DNA of 64,000 bases, from assembly GCF_030757795.1 (NCBI RefSeq), contig NZ_JAUQWH010000035.1, forward strand, positions 1 through 64,000, read 5' to 3'. Each line of letters begins with the position of its first letter. Position 1 is the stretch's first letter. The notes beneath the pieces were generated by a model. The model was not told where the DNA came from, made no database searches, and worked only from the letters and a program-made list of their open reading frames with translations. Position numbers and translations under genes: made by a program. The DNA is from Actinoplanes oryzae (lineage in GTDB: Bacteria > Actinomycetota > Actinomycetes > Mycobacteriales > Micromonosporaceae). Shown piece by piece: positions 43,469 through 52,013 of this stretch.

Positions 43469-44710
43469 GTGGACCAATTGACCCCTCGCCGTCGCTGGAC
43501 GGCTCTGCTCGCACTCGCCCTCGGCGGCGTCGCGGTCGGCCTGACCGAGTTCGTCGCCATGGGCCTGCTGCCCGAGATCGCCCGGGGTCTGCTCGGCGAC
43601 GAATACGCCCGCTCCTCCTCCGACGCGGTCGCCCACGCCGGCTGGATGATCACGGCCTACGCGCTCGGTGTGGTCGTCGGCGCGCCGACCATCGCCGCCC
43701 TGACCGCCCGCGTGGCCCGTAAGAAGCTGGTCATCGGGCTGCTCGTGCTCTTCGTCGCGGGCACCGTCGCGTCGGCCGTGGCGCCGAGCTTCGAGCTGGT
43801 GCTTGCCGCCCGCTTCGTCGCCGCCCTGCCGCACGGCGCCTATTTCGGCGCGGCCGGCCTGCTCGCGGCCACCCTCATGGGCCCGGGCAACGAGGCGCGT
43901 GGCTTCGCGGCCGTGCTCGGCGGCCTGACGGTGGCCAACCTGGTGGGTGTGCCGCTGATCACCAAGCTGGGTCAGGCGACCGATTGGCGCATCGCCTACC
44001 TGACCGTCGCCGGCGTGTTCCTGCTCACCCTGCTGGCCGTCACGCTGACCGTTCCCGACGTGCAGGCGGCCGAGGGCGGCTCGCCCGCCGCCGAGCTGCG
44101 CGCGCTGCGCCGCCCCCAGGTCTGGCTGGTCGCCTCGACCGCGGCCATCGGCTTCGCCGGCTTCTTCGCCATCGACAGCTACATCGCGCCGGTCACCACC
44201 GACGTGGCGGACCTCTCCGCGGGCACGGTGCCCTGGGTGCTGGTCGCCGTCGGCCTCGGCATGACGGTGGGCAACGCCCTCGGCGGCTGGCTGGCCGACC
44301 GCAACCTGCGGCGCGCCATGCTCGTCGGCTTCCCCGCCATGATCGCGAGCAACGCGCTCTTCGCCCTGGTCGCCGGCAACGCCGCCGGACTGTTCATCGC
44401 CGCCTTCCTCATCGGCGCCACGTGCCTGTTCCTGGCCCCCGCGCTGCAGGGCCGGCTCATCGCCGTGGCCCCCGGTGCACAGCTGATGGGTGCCGCGGTC
44501 AACCAGTCCGCCATGAACATCTCCAACAGCCTCGGCGCGGCCCTCGGCGGCGCGGTGATCGCCCACGGGCTCGGCTATCGCGCTCCGGCGTGGGTGGGAG
44601 TCGTCCTGGGCGTCGTCGGCTTCGCGCTGGCCGTCGTCAGCTTCACGCTCGATCGGCGCGGGGCCGGCATCCCCGTGGAGGAGGCGCCCAAGGTTCCCGC
44701 GCTGCAGTGA
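43469..44710 (+). CDS. MFS transporter (DHA1 family, AraJ/YdhP-like)
   Basis: 413 aa with twelve predicted membrane helices. The N-terminal LTEFVAMGLLPEIARGLL is the hallmark of the AraJ/YdhP-type drug-proton antiporters, and RKKLVIGLLVL follows the first loop. The half-way loop near residue 200 is short and charged. It probably exports a sugar derivative or a toxic compound. The start is leaderless (TAAAGT then seven bases). It is divergent from the ROK regulator, which likely controls it. The 3' end is convergent with the DUF998 gene through a 52-bp repeat array. Confidence 0.92.
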   Translation: MDQLTPRRRWTALLALALGGVAVGLTEFVAMGLLPEIARGLLGDEYARSSSDAVAHAGWMITAYALGVVVGAPTIAALTARVARKKLVIGLLVLFVAGTVASAVAPSFELVLAARFVAALPHGAYFGAAGLLAATLMGPGNEARGFAAVLGGLTVANLVGVPLITKLGQATDWRIAYLTVAGVFLLTLLAVTLTVPDVQAAEGGSPAAELRALRRPQVWLVASTAAIGFAGFFAIDSYIAPVTTDVADLSAGTVPWVLVAVGLGMTVGNALGGWLADRNLRRAMLVGFPAMIASNALFALVAGNAAGLFIAAFLIGATCLFLAPALQGRLIAVAPGAQLMGAAVNQSAMNISNSLGAALGGAVIAHGLGYRAPAWVGVVLGVVGFALAVVSFTLDRRGAGIPVEEAPKVPALQ

Positions 44711-44748
44711 CGTGCACCGCCGGGATCGCCTCGTCGGGGGCCACGCCG

Positions 44749-45065
44749 GCGGCTCCGCTTGCGGTCGGCCCCTCGAAGAGGGCGATGCGCAAGGGGGCCG
44801 GCGGCTCCGGTTCGGGTCGGCTTCCTTGCGGAGGGCGATGAGCTGGCGGGGCCGGCGACTTCGGTCCAGGTCAGTGCCCTGGAGGGGGCGATGCGTTAGT
44901 GGGCCGGCGGTTCCGGTTCGGGTGGGCCTCCTTGCGGAGGGTCATGGGCGGGCGGGGGCGGCGACTTCGGTCCAGGCCAGTGCTCTGGAGGGGGCGATGC
45001 GCTGGTGAGGCCGGCGGCTCCGGTCCAGGCCAGCCCGGTGAAGAGGGCGATGCGCTCGAGCAGGC
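44749..45065. repeat. 52-bp tandem repeat covering the 3' end of the DUF998 gene and the spacer
   Basis: About six units of roughly 52 bp, starting near 44749, 44801, 44853, 44906, 44958 and 45013 (GGCGGCTCCGGTCCAGG-type start, GGGCGATGCG core). The copy at 45013 is ordinary coding sequence for the last membrane helix of the DUF998 protein; the others are copies of it, increasingly degenerate toward the MFS gene. The DUF998 stop codon lies inside one of the copies. Confidence 0.75.
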
Positions 45066-45891
45066 CGCTCGGGGTGCCCGGCCACACGCCGTAGGCGTCG
45101 AGGAGCACCAGGGTCGTCGCGGCGGCGAAGGCGACCGTCATCACGGCGGCGACGATGCGGGCGTAGGTGCGCGGGCCGAGGTGGAGAGTGGCTTGCAGGC
45201 CGGTGAGGTAGACCAGGATGCCGGCGGCCTGGTGGAGCTGGCCGACGAGGGTCGTGGCCGGCGGGGTGCCGGGCGGGAAGCCCAGGCCGGGGTCGGTCGG
45301 GAGGGCCGCGGTCAGGGCGAGGCTCAGGGCGCAGGCGAGGACCCAGCGGGCGCCACGGCGCAACCGCTTCGCGGCGAGCGCGGCGTCGGCGCGGGGATGA
45401 GCTGCGCCCCGGCGGCTCACCGGCTCGGTGCGTCTCGAGCGCGGTGGCCTCGCGGGGTCGACGGCGTCATCGCCAGCGGTGGTGCGGCTGTGGCGGTCGG
45501 CGGCGTCAGTGGGGCTTCGGCGGTCGGCGAGGCTTGCGCGGTCGGTGCGGCGGTGGTGGTCGGGGGCGTCAGTGCGGCTGTGGCGGTCGGTGGCGGCGGT
45601 GGGGGTTGGCTGGCGGCTGTGATGGTGCAGGGCCAGGGCGTAGAGGGTCAGCCACAGGCTGCAGAGGGTCATGTTGAGGGTGCCTTGCCAGCCTTGGGGG
45701 CCGAGGGCGAGCTGGCTCACCCAGTTGCGCCACGGGTCGTAGCCGGGGCGGGTGGCGCCGTCCAGGGTGACTACGGCGATCATTTGGGCGGCGGCGAGGG
45801 CGCCGAGGGGCAGGGCGGGGCTCGGCCGGGGACGGGGATGGTTGGTGGGGCGGCCGGGACGCACGTCATGAGCAGTAGCACGGGGCTCCAA
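44896..45891 (-). CDS. DUF998 membrane protein with low-complexity insertion and repeat-altered tail
   Basis: 331 aa; the start is a TTG at 45891, or a GTG at 45864 that fits the helix just as well. Six membrane helices are predicted (first at about residue 28, last at about 283-300) and the WRNWVSQLALGPQGWQGTLN loop is the DUF998 mark. Between helices 3 and 4 an insert of about 75 residues rich in Asp/Arg/Thr/Ser (DRHSRTDAP-type repeats) is encoded by repeat DNA near 45470-45620. The tail after the last helix (SPPPEHWPGPK onwards) is encoded by the 52-bp repeat. The family's function is unknown. Confidence 0.8.
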   Translation of the reverse strand: MEPRATAHDVRPGRPTNHPRPRPSPALPLGALAAAQMIAVVTLDGATRPGYDPWRNWVSQLALGPQGWQGTLNMTLCSLWLTLYALALHHHSRQPTPTAATDRHSRTDAPDHHRRTDRASLADRRSPTDAADRHSRTTAGDDAVDPARPPRSRRTEPVSRRGAAHPRADAALAAKRLRRGARWVLACALSLALTAALPTDPGLGFPPGTPPATTLVGQLHQAAGILVYLTGLQATLHLGPRTYARIVAAVMTVAFAAATTLVLLDAYGVWPGTPSGLLERIALFTGLAWTGAAGLTSASPPPEHWPGPKSPPPPAHDPPQGGPPEPEPPAH

Positions 45892-45967
45892 CCCCTGTTC
45901 GCGACCGTCGGGCCGCCGGCCGGACGTGGGAGGGGCCGCCGCCGGGTGGTCCCGGCGGCAAGCCGGT

Positions 45968-47038
45968 TCAGGCGGAGACCTCCCGCAAGGTGGTCAGCAG
46001 GTCGTTCTTTGCGGCGAAGATGCGTCTCTGGCGGGTTGCGCCGGTGCCTTCGTCGCGCAGGCGGGCGAGTTCGTCGTGCACGGTCCGGTCGTCGCCCAGT
46101 TGGTGCAGGGCCTTCGAGACGTAGGCGGTCAGGTCGTTCACCAGGTCCCATGCCGGCCGGGCCCGGGCGGTCCGCGCGTCCAGGAGCATGCCGTCCAGGC
46201 CGTTGCGCGCCGCGGCGGCGTGGGAGGCTTCGAGCACATGATCCGGTACGTCCGCCACGGCCCGGCCGGAGTCGAGCAGCGTGACGACGAGCGCCCGGAC
46301 GAGGCCCGCCACGAGCACCGTGTCCGCGGCGGTGAGGCAGACGTCGGCGACTCGGATCTCGACGGTGGGCCAGGTGGCGGAGGGGCGGGCGTACCAGAGG
46401 ACCATGGACTGGTCGAGCATGGCGCCGGCGGCGGCGTACTCGGCGACCGCCTGGTCGAACTCCGCGGCGGAGCGGAACGGGGGCGTGGGGCCGAGCAGCG
46501 GCCAGCGGCGGAGCTGCATCGATCGCCAGCTGGCGTGGCTGGTGTCCTGGCCCTGGTAGAACGGCGAGTTCGCGGCGATCGCCTGGATCACCGGCAGCCA
46601 GGGGCGCAGGCCCAGGCACGCCCGGATCGCCGCCTCCCGGTCCGGGACGCCCACGTGGACGTGGCAGCCGCACACCGCCGCGTCCGCCGCGATCGGGCCG
46701 TAGTGGCGGGTGATCGCCCGGAAGCGGGCGTCGTCGGGAGGCCGGCGGTCCGGCTCGGCGATCGGGGTCGCGCCGATCGGCGTGAGGAGCGCACCGGCGG
46801 CGGCCGCCGACTCCGCGGCCGCCGAGCGGATCAGGGTCAGCTCCTGGCGCAGCTCGTCGAGCCCCGGGCACACCTCGGTGACCATCTCGAGCATGCTGCC
46901 GCGGAACTCCTGACGGCTCTGCGAGCGTACGGTGTCCGGCAGCCCGGCGACGACCTTGTCGGCCATCGCCGTGTTCCGGCCGGTGTGCGGGTCGAGCAGC
47001 AGATACTCCTCCTCGACCCCGAGGGTGAACCCGCTCAT
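45968..47038 (-). CDS. Glutamate-cysteine ligase-like carboxylate-amine ligase (GCS2/YbdK family)
   Basis: 356 aa from the ATG at 47038, which overlaps the stop of the methyltransferase gene (ATGA). Markers are LGVEEEYLLLD at the N-terminus, GCHVHVGVPDRE (metal/ATP binding) and PTVEIRVADV. YbdK-type enzymes make a peptide bond between a gamma-carboxylate and an amine using ATP; the YbdK subfamily has weak gamma-glutamylcysteine ligase activity. Actinomycetes use mycothiol, so the product here may be something other than glutathione. The coupled methyltransferase gene upstream suggests one small-molecule modification step shared by both. Confidence 0.93.
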   Translation of the reverse strand: MSGFTLGVEEEYLLLDPHTGRNTAMADKVVAGLPDTVRSQSRQEFRGSMLEMVTEVCPGLDELRQELTLIRSAAAESAAAAGALLTPIGATPIAEPDRRPPDDARFRAITRHYGPIAADAAVCGCHVHVGVPDREAAIRACLGLRPWLPVIQAIAANSPFYQGQDTSHASWRSMQLRRWPLLGPTPPFRSAAEFDQAVAEYAAAGAMLDQSMVLWYARPSATWPTVEIRVADVCLTAADTVLVAGLVRALVVTLLDSGRAVADVPDHVLEASHAAAARNGLDGMLLDARTARARPAWDLVNDLTAYVSKALHQLGDDRTVHDELARLRDEGTGATRQRRIFAAKNDLLTTLREVSA

Positions 47039-48189
47039 GCGCGCCCTGCCGGGTCCGCCGCCGCGGAAGCCCCCGTAACGCCGGCGGCCGGGAAGACGCT
47101 TGAGGGAGCCGCGTCGGCGGCAGGGGAGGCGCTTGAGGGAGCCGCGCCGGCGGTCGGGCAGGCCCATGAGCCGCTCGGCACGCCCGTGGTCAGGGATGCG
47201 GTCGCGCGCGAGGTGGCCCCGGCCGAGGAGGATCGCGTCGCGGTGAGGAGGACGACGGCGAGGCGCTCGGCGTGGGCGTACGCGGACTCCAACTCCTCCC
47301 CGTAGACGTCCGGGTCCAGCTCGCGGTACTCCCAGCTCAGGTCCGTCCCGTCGAGGTGCCCGGCGATCGCGGCGCGGAGCGGGTCGCGGCCGGCCACGAT
47401 GCCCGTACCGCTGAGGAGGACCAGGGAACCGCCTGGCTGGAGCCGCTGCACCGCCGTGTCCACGACGGCGAGGGTGAGGCCGTGGCCCTCGGGGCCGCCG
47501 CCGTCCCGGTAGGCCCGCCCGGCCGGGTCGATCATGAACGGCGGGTTCGACACGATCAGGTCGAACCGGCCCGTCACGTCGCTGAGCAGGTCGCTGTGCC
47601 GGGGGCGGACGTTCGGCGTGCCGGCCAGGGTGGCGTTGACGCGGGTGCAGCGCAGCGCGTCCGGGTTGATGTCGACGGCCAGCACCTCGGCTTCGCGGGC
47701 CCGCTTGGCGACTGTGATGGCGCCGGCGCCCGTGCCGCAGCCGATGTCGACCGCGCGGCGTACCGGGCTCTCGCGACGGGCGAGCAGGGCTGCGGCGGCG
47801 TCCGCCATCCGGTACGTGTCCGGCCCGAAGAACACCGATCCCGCCGCATCGGTCGGGAACGCCGAGTGCACGAACAGCTCCCCGTCGTACGTGGAGAAGC
47901 GCACCATGCTCCGTAGCAGTCCCTCGCCCGCGGGCTCGACCACGCCGGCGGCCTCGAGCAGGCCGGCGATCTCGGGCGAGAGCAGGCCGGGCTCGTACGG
48001 CCGGCTCCAGCCCAGCACGTCCCGCAGGTCGCGCGCCACGGTGTGCCCGGGGCGGCTGTTGACCCGGGCGTGCGTGGCCGGGGTGACCGTCGTGAACGTG
48101 TAGCCCTGCCGCTTGAGCACCGCGCCGAGTTCGAGGAGGGCCGCGGTGCCGGTGGTGGTGTCGGTCGTCGTGATCACGGGGGGCCGCAT
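47035..48189 (-). CDS. Class I SAM-dependent methyltransferase (N5/HemK-like)
   Basis: 384 aa from the ATG at 48189; a GTG at 48246 would add 19 residues. A CATAGT -10-like element at 48206-48211 favours the ATG. The N-terminal 130 residues are an extra domain of unclear type. Motif I is VDIGCGTGAGAITVAK and the catalytic SNPPF motif (about residue 222) is that of N5-glutamine or N6-adenine methyltransferases. The C-terminal tail carries an 11-residue Ala/Pro/Ser repeat (33 bp units, about 47085-47165), absent from ordinary members. It is translationally coupled to the GCS2 ligase. The target is unknown. Confidence 0.87.
   Translation of the reverse strand: MRPPVITTTDTTTGTAALLELGAVLKRQGYTFTTVTPATHARVNSRPGHTVARDLRDVLGWSRPYEPGLLSPEIAGLLEAAGVVEPAGEGLLRSMVRFSTYDGELFVHSAFPTDAAGSVFFGPDTYRMADAAAALLARRESPVRRAVDIGCGTGAGAITVAKRAREAEVLAVDINPDALRCTRVNATLAGTPNVRPRHSDLLSDVTGRFDLIVSNPPFMIDPAGRAYRDGGGPEGHGLTLAVVDTAVQRLQPGGSLVLLSGTGIVAGRDPLRAAIAGHLDGTDLSWEYRELDPDVYGEELESAYAHAERLAVVLLTATRSSSAGATSRATASLTTGVPSGSWACPTAGAAPSSASPAADAAPSSVFPAAGVTGASAAADPAGRA
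47085..47165. repeat. 33-bp in-frame repeat at the 3' end of the methyltransferase gene
   Basis: Two complete units and a partial one, each with CGCTTGAGGGAGCCGCG on the plus strand, encode the AAPSS-containing tail repeat. Confidence 0.75.
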
Positions 48190-48387
48190 CCCCGGATCGC
48201 CGCCGACTATGCGCACGGTTTCGGGCCGCCCGGGCGAGCCGTTCACCGGGCGGGTCGCGTGGCGTTCACCGGCCGGTCAGGCGGGTCGATCATTGTCATC
48301 GGACACACAGGTTTCCCACACGCAGGCCCAAGGCTGGCGGCGAAAGGTGGGGTCGGCAGGGAACGACGTACGGCTTGGGGGAGTCCG

Positions 48388-48852
48388 ATGCTTGTGCAGC
48401 TGAACCGCACCGACCAGAACCGGGCGTTCGCGCCGAACACGGCGCACGCCGTGGCGCCGGACCTCAACGAGCCGCGTCCCGCGCCGGTCGTCGTCGTCCT
48501 GGGCTACACCGGGCGGACCGCCGGGCTCGCTTCGCACCTGCCGGGTGGGTGGTCGGTCCGGGCCGCGACCAGCTTCGACGAGGTACGCCCGGACGAGATC
48601 GTCCTCATCAGCGGCGCCCGCGAATGGGACCTCGTCTCCGCCCGCGCGGTGCTCCCCAGGCGCACGGCCGTCGTGGCCCTCGTCGACGACGACGCCCCCG
48701 CCGAGCTGGTGGCAGCCGTGCTCACCGCCGGTGCCGACGCCTGCGTCCGCGGCGGTCAGCCCGCCATCCTCGCCGGCCACCTCGTCGCCTGCCGCCGTCG
48801 CCAGCTCGCCGACCGCTGGATGAACCTCGAGCGCACGATCCCCGACCTCTGA
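48388..48852 (+). CDS. Degenerate receiver-like protein
   Basis: 154 aa; ATG with a GGGGGAG ribosome site. Residues about 30-140 align by pattern with a response-regulator receiver: PVVVVLGYTG (first strand), DEIVLISGA in place of the usual xLLDxxMP (the phospho-acceptor Asp is Ser), AVVALVDDDAP, and GADACVRGG where the Lys of the KP motif should be. All three key acidic/lysine positions are lost, so phosphorylation is not expected; it may dock to a kinase or act as an output module. There is no DNA-binding domain. It has no operon partner. The assignment as pseudo-receiver is inference. Confidence 0.65.
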   Translation: MLVQLNRTDQNRAFAPNTAHAVAPDLNEPRPAPVVVVLGYTGRTAGLASHLPGGWSVRAATSFDEVRPDEIVLISGAREWDLVSARAVLPRRTAVVALVDDDAPAELVAAVLTAGADACVRGGQPAILAGHLVACRRRQLADRWMNLERTIPDL

Positions 48853-49057
48853 CCGCCCGGCGAAGGCCGCGGACGGCGAAGGCCCGGCGAGGTCCCGCCC
48901 TGCGCAAGCCCCGGTAAGGCCCGGCGCGGCCCCGCCCGGCGGAGGCCCCGGTAAGGCCGGCGAGAGCCGTGAACGGAGAGGCTCTGGTGGAGGCTCCGGA
49001 GGGGAGACGGCTACGGCCGGCGCCCCGAGGACGCCGGCCGTAGCCATGTCGAGCGGC
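48853..49057. repeat. Degenerate repeats and terminator between the receiver-like and lipoprotein genes
   Basis: GCCCCGGTAAGGCC occurs at about 48908 and 48945 with many GGCGAAGGCC-like words around it. The hairpin at 49009-49045 closes the spacer. Confidence 0.55.
49009..49045. terminator. Terminator hairpin after the lipoprotein gene
   Basis: GGCTACGGCCGGCG (49009-49022) pairs perfectly with CGCCGGCCGTAGCC (49032-49045) around a nine-base loop. It is oriented to end the minus-strand lipoprotein transcript. Confidence 0.7.
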
Positions 49058-49684
49058 TCAGGAGGTGGCGCTCGCCGACGGGGCCGGGGCGAGGGCCTGG
49101 CAGGTCTCGACGGCCTCCTTCACCTTCGCGTCGCTGGTGTCGGGCTCCTGGCCGTCGGTCAGCGTGACGCCGTGGTCCTTCAAGCAGTTGGTGTAGGCGG
49201 CGTTCGCCCCGTTGCCGTTGCGGCCCCCACCGTTGCGGCCGGCCCCGAAGCTCGGCCGCACCGAGGCGCAGGCGGCCTGGGCCTTGTCCCAGGTGTCCTG
49301 GTCGACGTTGTCCGGCTTCTGCATCATGCCGCCGCCCGGGAAGCCGCCGCCGCCCCGGTTGCCACCGGCCCCCGCGCTGCCCGAGGGCCGCGGCTGCCCG
49401 GACGGCATCCCACCCTGCGGGCCGCCGGACGGGAAACCGCCCTCGGGCGCGCCGGACGGGCGTACCCGCGCCCCGCCCGACGGCATCGTGACGGTGACGC
49501 CGTTCTCCTGCAGGCAACTGGTGTACGCGGCGAAGGCGTTGGCGCCGCCCTGCCCGTTCCCGTCGGTGCCACCGGTGGCGTCGTCGGACCCGCCGCCGCA
49601 CGCCGCGACGGAGAGCACGAGTGCGGCGGAGGCGACGAGCAGCCCCGCGCTGCGGCGGGGGGACGGCATTCTGGTCAGCGGCAC
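49058..49684 (-). CDS. Putative lipoprotein with duplicated AYxxCL motif
   Basis: 208 aa, GTG start with GAGGAG upstream. The N-terminus has a lipoprotein signal with the lipobox LSVAACG (Cys about residue 29). Two related segments AYTSCLQENGVTVT (about 53-66) and AYTNCLKDHGVTLT (about 163-176) suggest an internal duplication, separated by a Gly/Pro/Ser-rich linker containing SGAPEGGFPSGGPQGG. It is divergent from the first HlyD-like gene with the TCCGAG operator between them, so it likely belongs to the same regulon and may be an outer binding component of the exporter. No enzyme motif. Confidence 0.8.
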   Translation of the reverse strand: MPLTRMPSPRRSAGLLVASAALVLSVAACGGGSDDATGGTDGNGQGGANAFAAYTSCLQENGVTVTMPSGGARVRPSGAPEGGFPSGGPQGGMPSGQPRPSGSAGAGGNRGGGGFPGGGMMQKPDNVDQDTWDKAQAACASVRPSFGAGRNGGGRNGNGANAAYTNCLKDHGVTLTDGQEPDTSDAKVKEAVETCQALAPAPSASATS

Positions 49685-49794
49685 GGCTCACTCCTCGGTC
49701 AGGGCCGCCACGCCCGGGCGACACGACCGTTCACCCCATCGTCTTCACCTCGCCGCACGGTGGGACAAAGCTCGGAATCAGCTATGAGGTGCAC

Positions 49795-49811
49795 TCCGAG
49801 CTAACTCCGAG
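49795..49811. promoter_or_regulatory. Direct-repeat operator upstream of the first HlyD gene
   Basis: TCCGAG at 49795-49800 and 49806-49811, an 11-bp period typical of OmpR/PhoB regulators. It ends 46 bases before the ATG at 49858; a possible -10 is CAGACT (49844-49849). An identical arrangement precedes the second HlyD gene. Confidence 0.65.
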
Positions 49812-49857
49812 GCGGGACCGAGCCCGCGGCGAGGACCGCCCCGCAGACTCTGCGGCC

Positions 49858-51195
49858 ATGGGAATCGGCCTGACCGCCTGGCGCGGCGGAAATCGGCGCT
49901 GGGTGCTCGTGGCGGCCGGCGTCCTCGTGGTGCTGCTGGTGGCCGCGGGTGTCGCCGTCGCCATGAACGCGGGGGCCGACGAGGCACCGAAGACCGTGGC
50001 CGCCACGGTGGGCGTGGACACCGGCGCGGTGACCGCCGAGGTGGCGACGACCGGAACCGTGGAGCCGGCGCAGACGCGCACGCTGTCGTTCACCGTCGCC
50101 GGCACGGTCGAGTCCGTGAAGGTTCGTGCGGGCACCGCCGTGCAAGCGGGGCAGGCTCTGGCGAGCGTCGACGACTCCGATGCGCAGAGTGCGGTCGACT
50201 CGGCGGAGGAGACTCTGGCGGACGCCCAGGACTCGCTCGCCGAGGCGCAGGACGCCGCCGACGACGGGTCCACGAGCACGACGACGACCGGGTGTGTCGC
50301 CCCGGCCGCGTACGCGGATCCGGCTCCGACGTCGGCGAGCCCGAGCCCCACCGCCACCCGCATGCCGTCCGCGAGCCCCACGAAGACGGTGAGCCCGACC
50401 AGGACCACCTCCCCGGCGGCGACCAGGACGACACAGGCGACCAAGGCGCCCACGACCACGGCGCCGGCCCAGACCGGAGCACCCCGCGGTACCCAGGGCA
50501 CCGGCGGCAATCAGGGCAGCGGCGGGACCAGCACCTGCGGCCAGAGCGGCAACCAGGGAACGCAGGGCGGCGGGCAGGGCAGCCAGCAGGGCGGCGACGC
50601 GGTCCTGAGCGCCCAGCAGCGGGTCAACCAGGCCGAGGTCGCGCTCGCCGACGCCGAGGACGACCTGGAAGGCACCACGATCACCGCCCCCATCCGGGGC
50701 AAGGTCCTCTCCGTCGCCGGCAAGGTCGGCAGCCAGGTGAGCGGCGGGTCGACGTTCATCACGCTTGCCGACGTGTACGACATGCAGATCAGCGCCGACT
50801 TCCCCGAGGCCGACGCGGGCCGGCTGGCGGTGCGGCAGAAGGCGGCCGTCACGCTCGCCGACCGGGCGGGGGAGAGCTTCGCCGCCACGGTCGTCCAGGT
50901 GGACCCGGTCGGTACGAGCGACGGCACGATGGTCACGTACGGCGTCGTGCTCTCCTTCGACGAGGCGCCGGCCGACCTGCTCGTGGGGCAGACCGCGGCT
51001 GTCCGGGTCACGACCGGCTCTGCCGACGACGTGCTGCGCGTGCCGAGCACGGCCGTCCATGACGTCGCCGGCACCAGTGGCACGGTCCTCAAGGGCGGCG
51101 CCAAGGTCACGGTGGGTGTCGGGCTGCGCGGGGACACGTACACGGAGATCACCTCAGGGCTCGCCCAGGGCGACGTGGTCAGCCGGTCCTGGTGA
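49858..51195 (+). CDS. HlyD/MacA-like membrane fusion protein
   Basis: 445 aa. One membrane helix (about residues 15-37) is followed by the lipoyl-like beta segment (TLSFTVAGTVESVKVRAG, QAGQALASVDD), a helical arm (about 105-130), and a Thr/Ser/Pro- and Gln/Gly-rich stretch (about 135-240) that interrupts it before the arm returns (VNQAEVALADAEDDLEGTTI). The second lipoyl half and beta barrel (KVLSVAGKVGSQVSGG) and the membrane-proximal part follow. In Gram-positives such adaptors work with MacB-type permeases without an outer membrane. It is the first gene of the plus-strand cassette; its putative coiled coil is largely replaced by the disordered insert. Confidence 0.9.
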   Translation: MGIGLTAWRGGNRRWVLVAAGVLVVLLVAAGVAVAMNAGADEAPKTVAATVGVDTGAVTAEVATTGTVEPAQTRTLSFTVAGTVESVKVRAGTAVQAGQALASVDDSDAQSAVDSAEETLADAQDSLAEAQDAADDGSTSTTTTGCVAPAAYADPAPTSASPSPTATRMPSASPTKTVSPTRTTSPAATRTTQATKAPTTTAPAQTGAPRGTQGTGGNQGSGGTSTCGQSGNQGTQGGGQGSQQGGDAVLSAQQRVNQAEVALADAEDDLEGTTITAPIRGKVLSVAGKVGSQVSGGSTFITLADVYDMQISADFPEADAGRLAVRQKAAVTLADRAGESFAATVVQVDPVGTSDGTMVTYGVVLSFDEAPADLLVGQTAAVRVTTGSADDVLRVPSTAVHDVAGTSGTVLKGGAKVTVGVGLRGDTYTEITSGLAQGDVVSRSW

Positions 51196-51247
51196 ACACA
51201 CACCGCATTCATGGGGAATTCAAAGGAAGCGTTGATATCCCTTCCAG

Positions 51248-52003
51248 GTGCCTTTCGAATCCCGCAGCTCGGTAGCCCTCGGTGACCCTCCGGCCGCGTC
51301 CCGGCCGACCCGGGTCCTGGTGGTCGACGACGAGCCCAACATCTCCGCCCTGCTCTCCGCCACGCTACGGCTGGTCACGTTCGAGGTCCGGGTCGCCGAC
51401 TCGGGTCACGGCGCGCTGGTCGCCGTCGAGGAGTTCGACCCCGACCTGGTCGTCCTCGACGTGATGCTGCCGGACCTGGACGGCTTCGACGTGGCCCGCC
51501 GCCTGCGCGCCGCCGGCCGCGGCACGCCCGTGCTCTTCCTCACCGCCCGCGACGCCGTCGAGGACCGGGTGGCCGGGCTGACCGCGGGCGCGGACGACTA
51601 CGTCACCAAGCCGTTCAGCCTGGAGGAGGTCGTCCTGCGGATCCGGGCGATCCTGCGCCGCAGCCGGCCCGAGCTGGAGGCGCCGCCGGAGACGGGCGTG
51701 CTGCGCTACGCCGACCTGGAGCTGGACGAGGACGCCCACGAGGTGCGCCGCGCGGGCCGGCTCATCGACCTGTCGCCGACCGAGTTCAACCTGCTCAAGT
51801 ATCTGCTGGTCAACGCGGGCCGGGTGGTCAGCAAGGCGCAGATCCTGGACCGGGTCTGGAAGTACGACTTCGGCGGCGACGGCCGGATCGTCGAGTCCTA
51901 CGTCTACTACCTGCGCCGGAAGATCGACAAGACCGGGCTCCCGCTGATCCACACCGTCCGCGGCGTCGGCTACGCCCTGCGCCTGCCCCGGAACGACGAA
52001 TGA
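51248..52003 (+). CDS. OmpR/PhoB-family response regulator
   Basis: 251 aa, GTG start. Receiver domain: VVDDEP (D27, D28), LVVLDVMLP with phospho-acceptor D71, TKPFS with K121. The C-terminal winged helix is TEFNLLKYLLVNAGRVVSKA onward with VESYVYYLRRKID. It is followed by its kinase after 10 bases. Location inside the exporter cassette and the TCCGAG direct repeats before both HlyD genes make it the likely activator of the cassette. Confidence 0.95.
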   Translation: MPFESRSSVALGDPPAASRPTRVLVVDDEPNISALLSATLRLVTFEVRVADSGHGALVAVEEFDPDLVVLDVMLPDLDGFDVARRLRAAGRGTPVLFLTARDAVEDRVAGLTAGADDYVTKPFSLEEVVLRIRAILRRSRPELEAPPETGVLRYADLELDEDAHEVRRAGRLIDLSPTEFNLLKYLLVNAGRVVSKAQILDRVWKYDFGGDGRIVESYVYYLRRKIDKTGLPLIHTVRGVGYALRLPRNDE

Positions 52004-52013
52004 GCGCAGGCGA

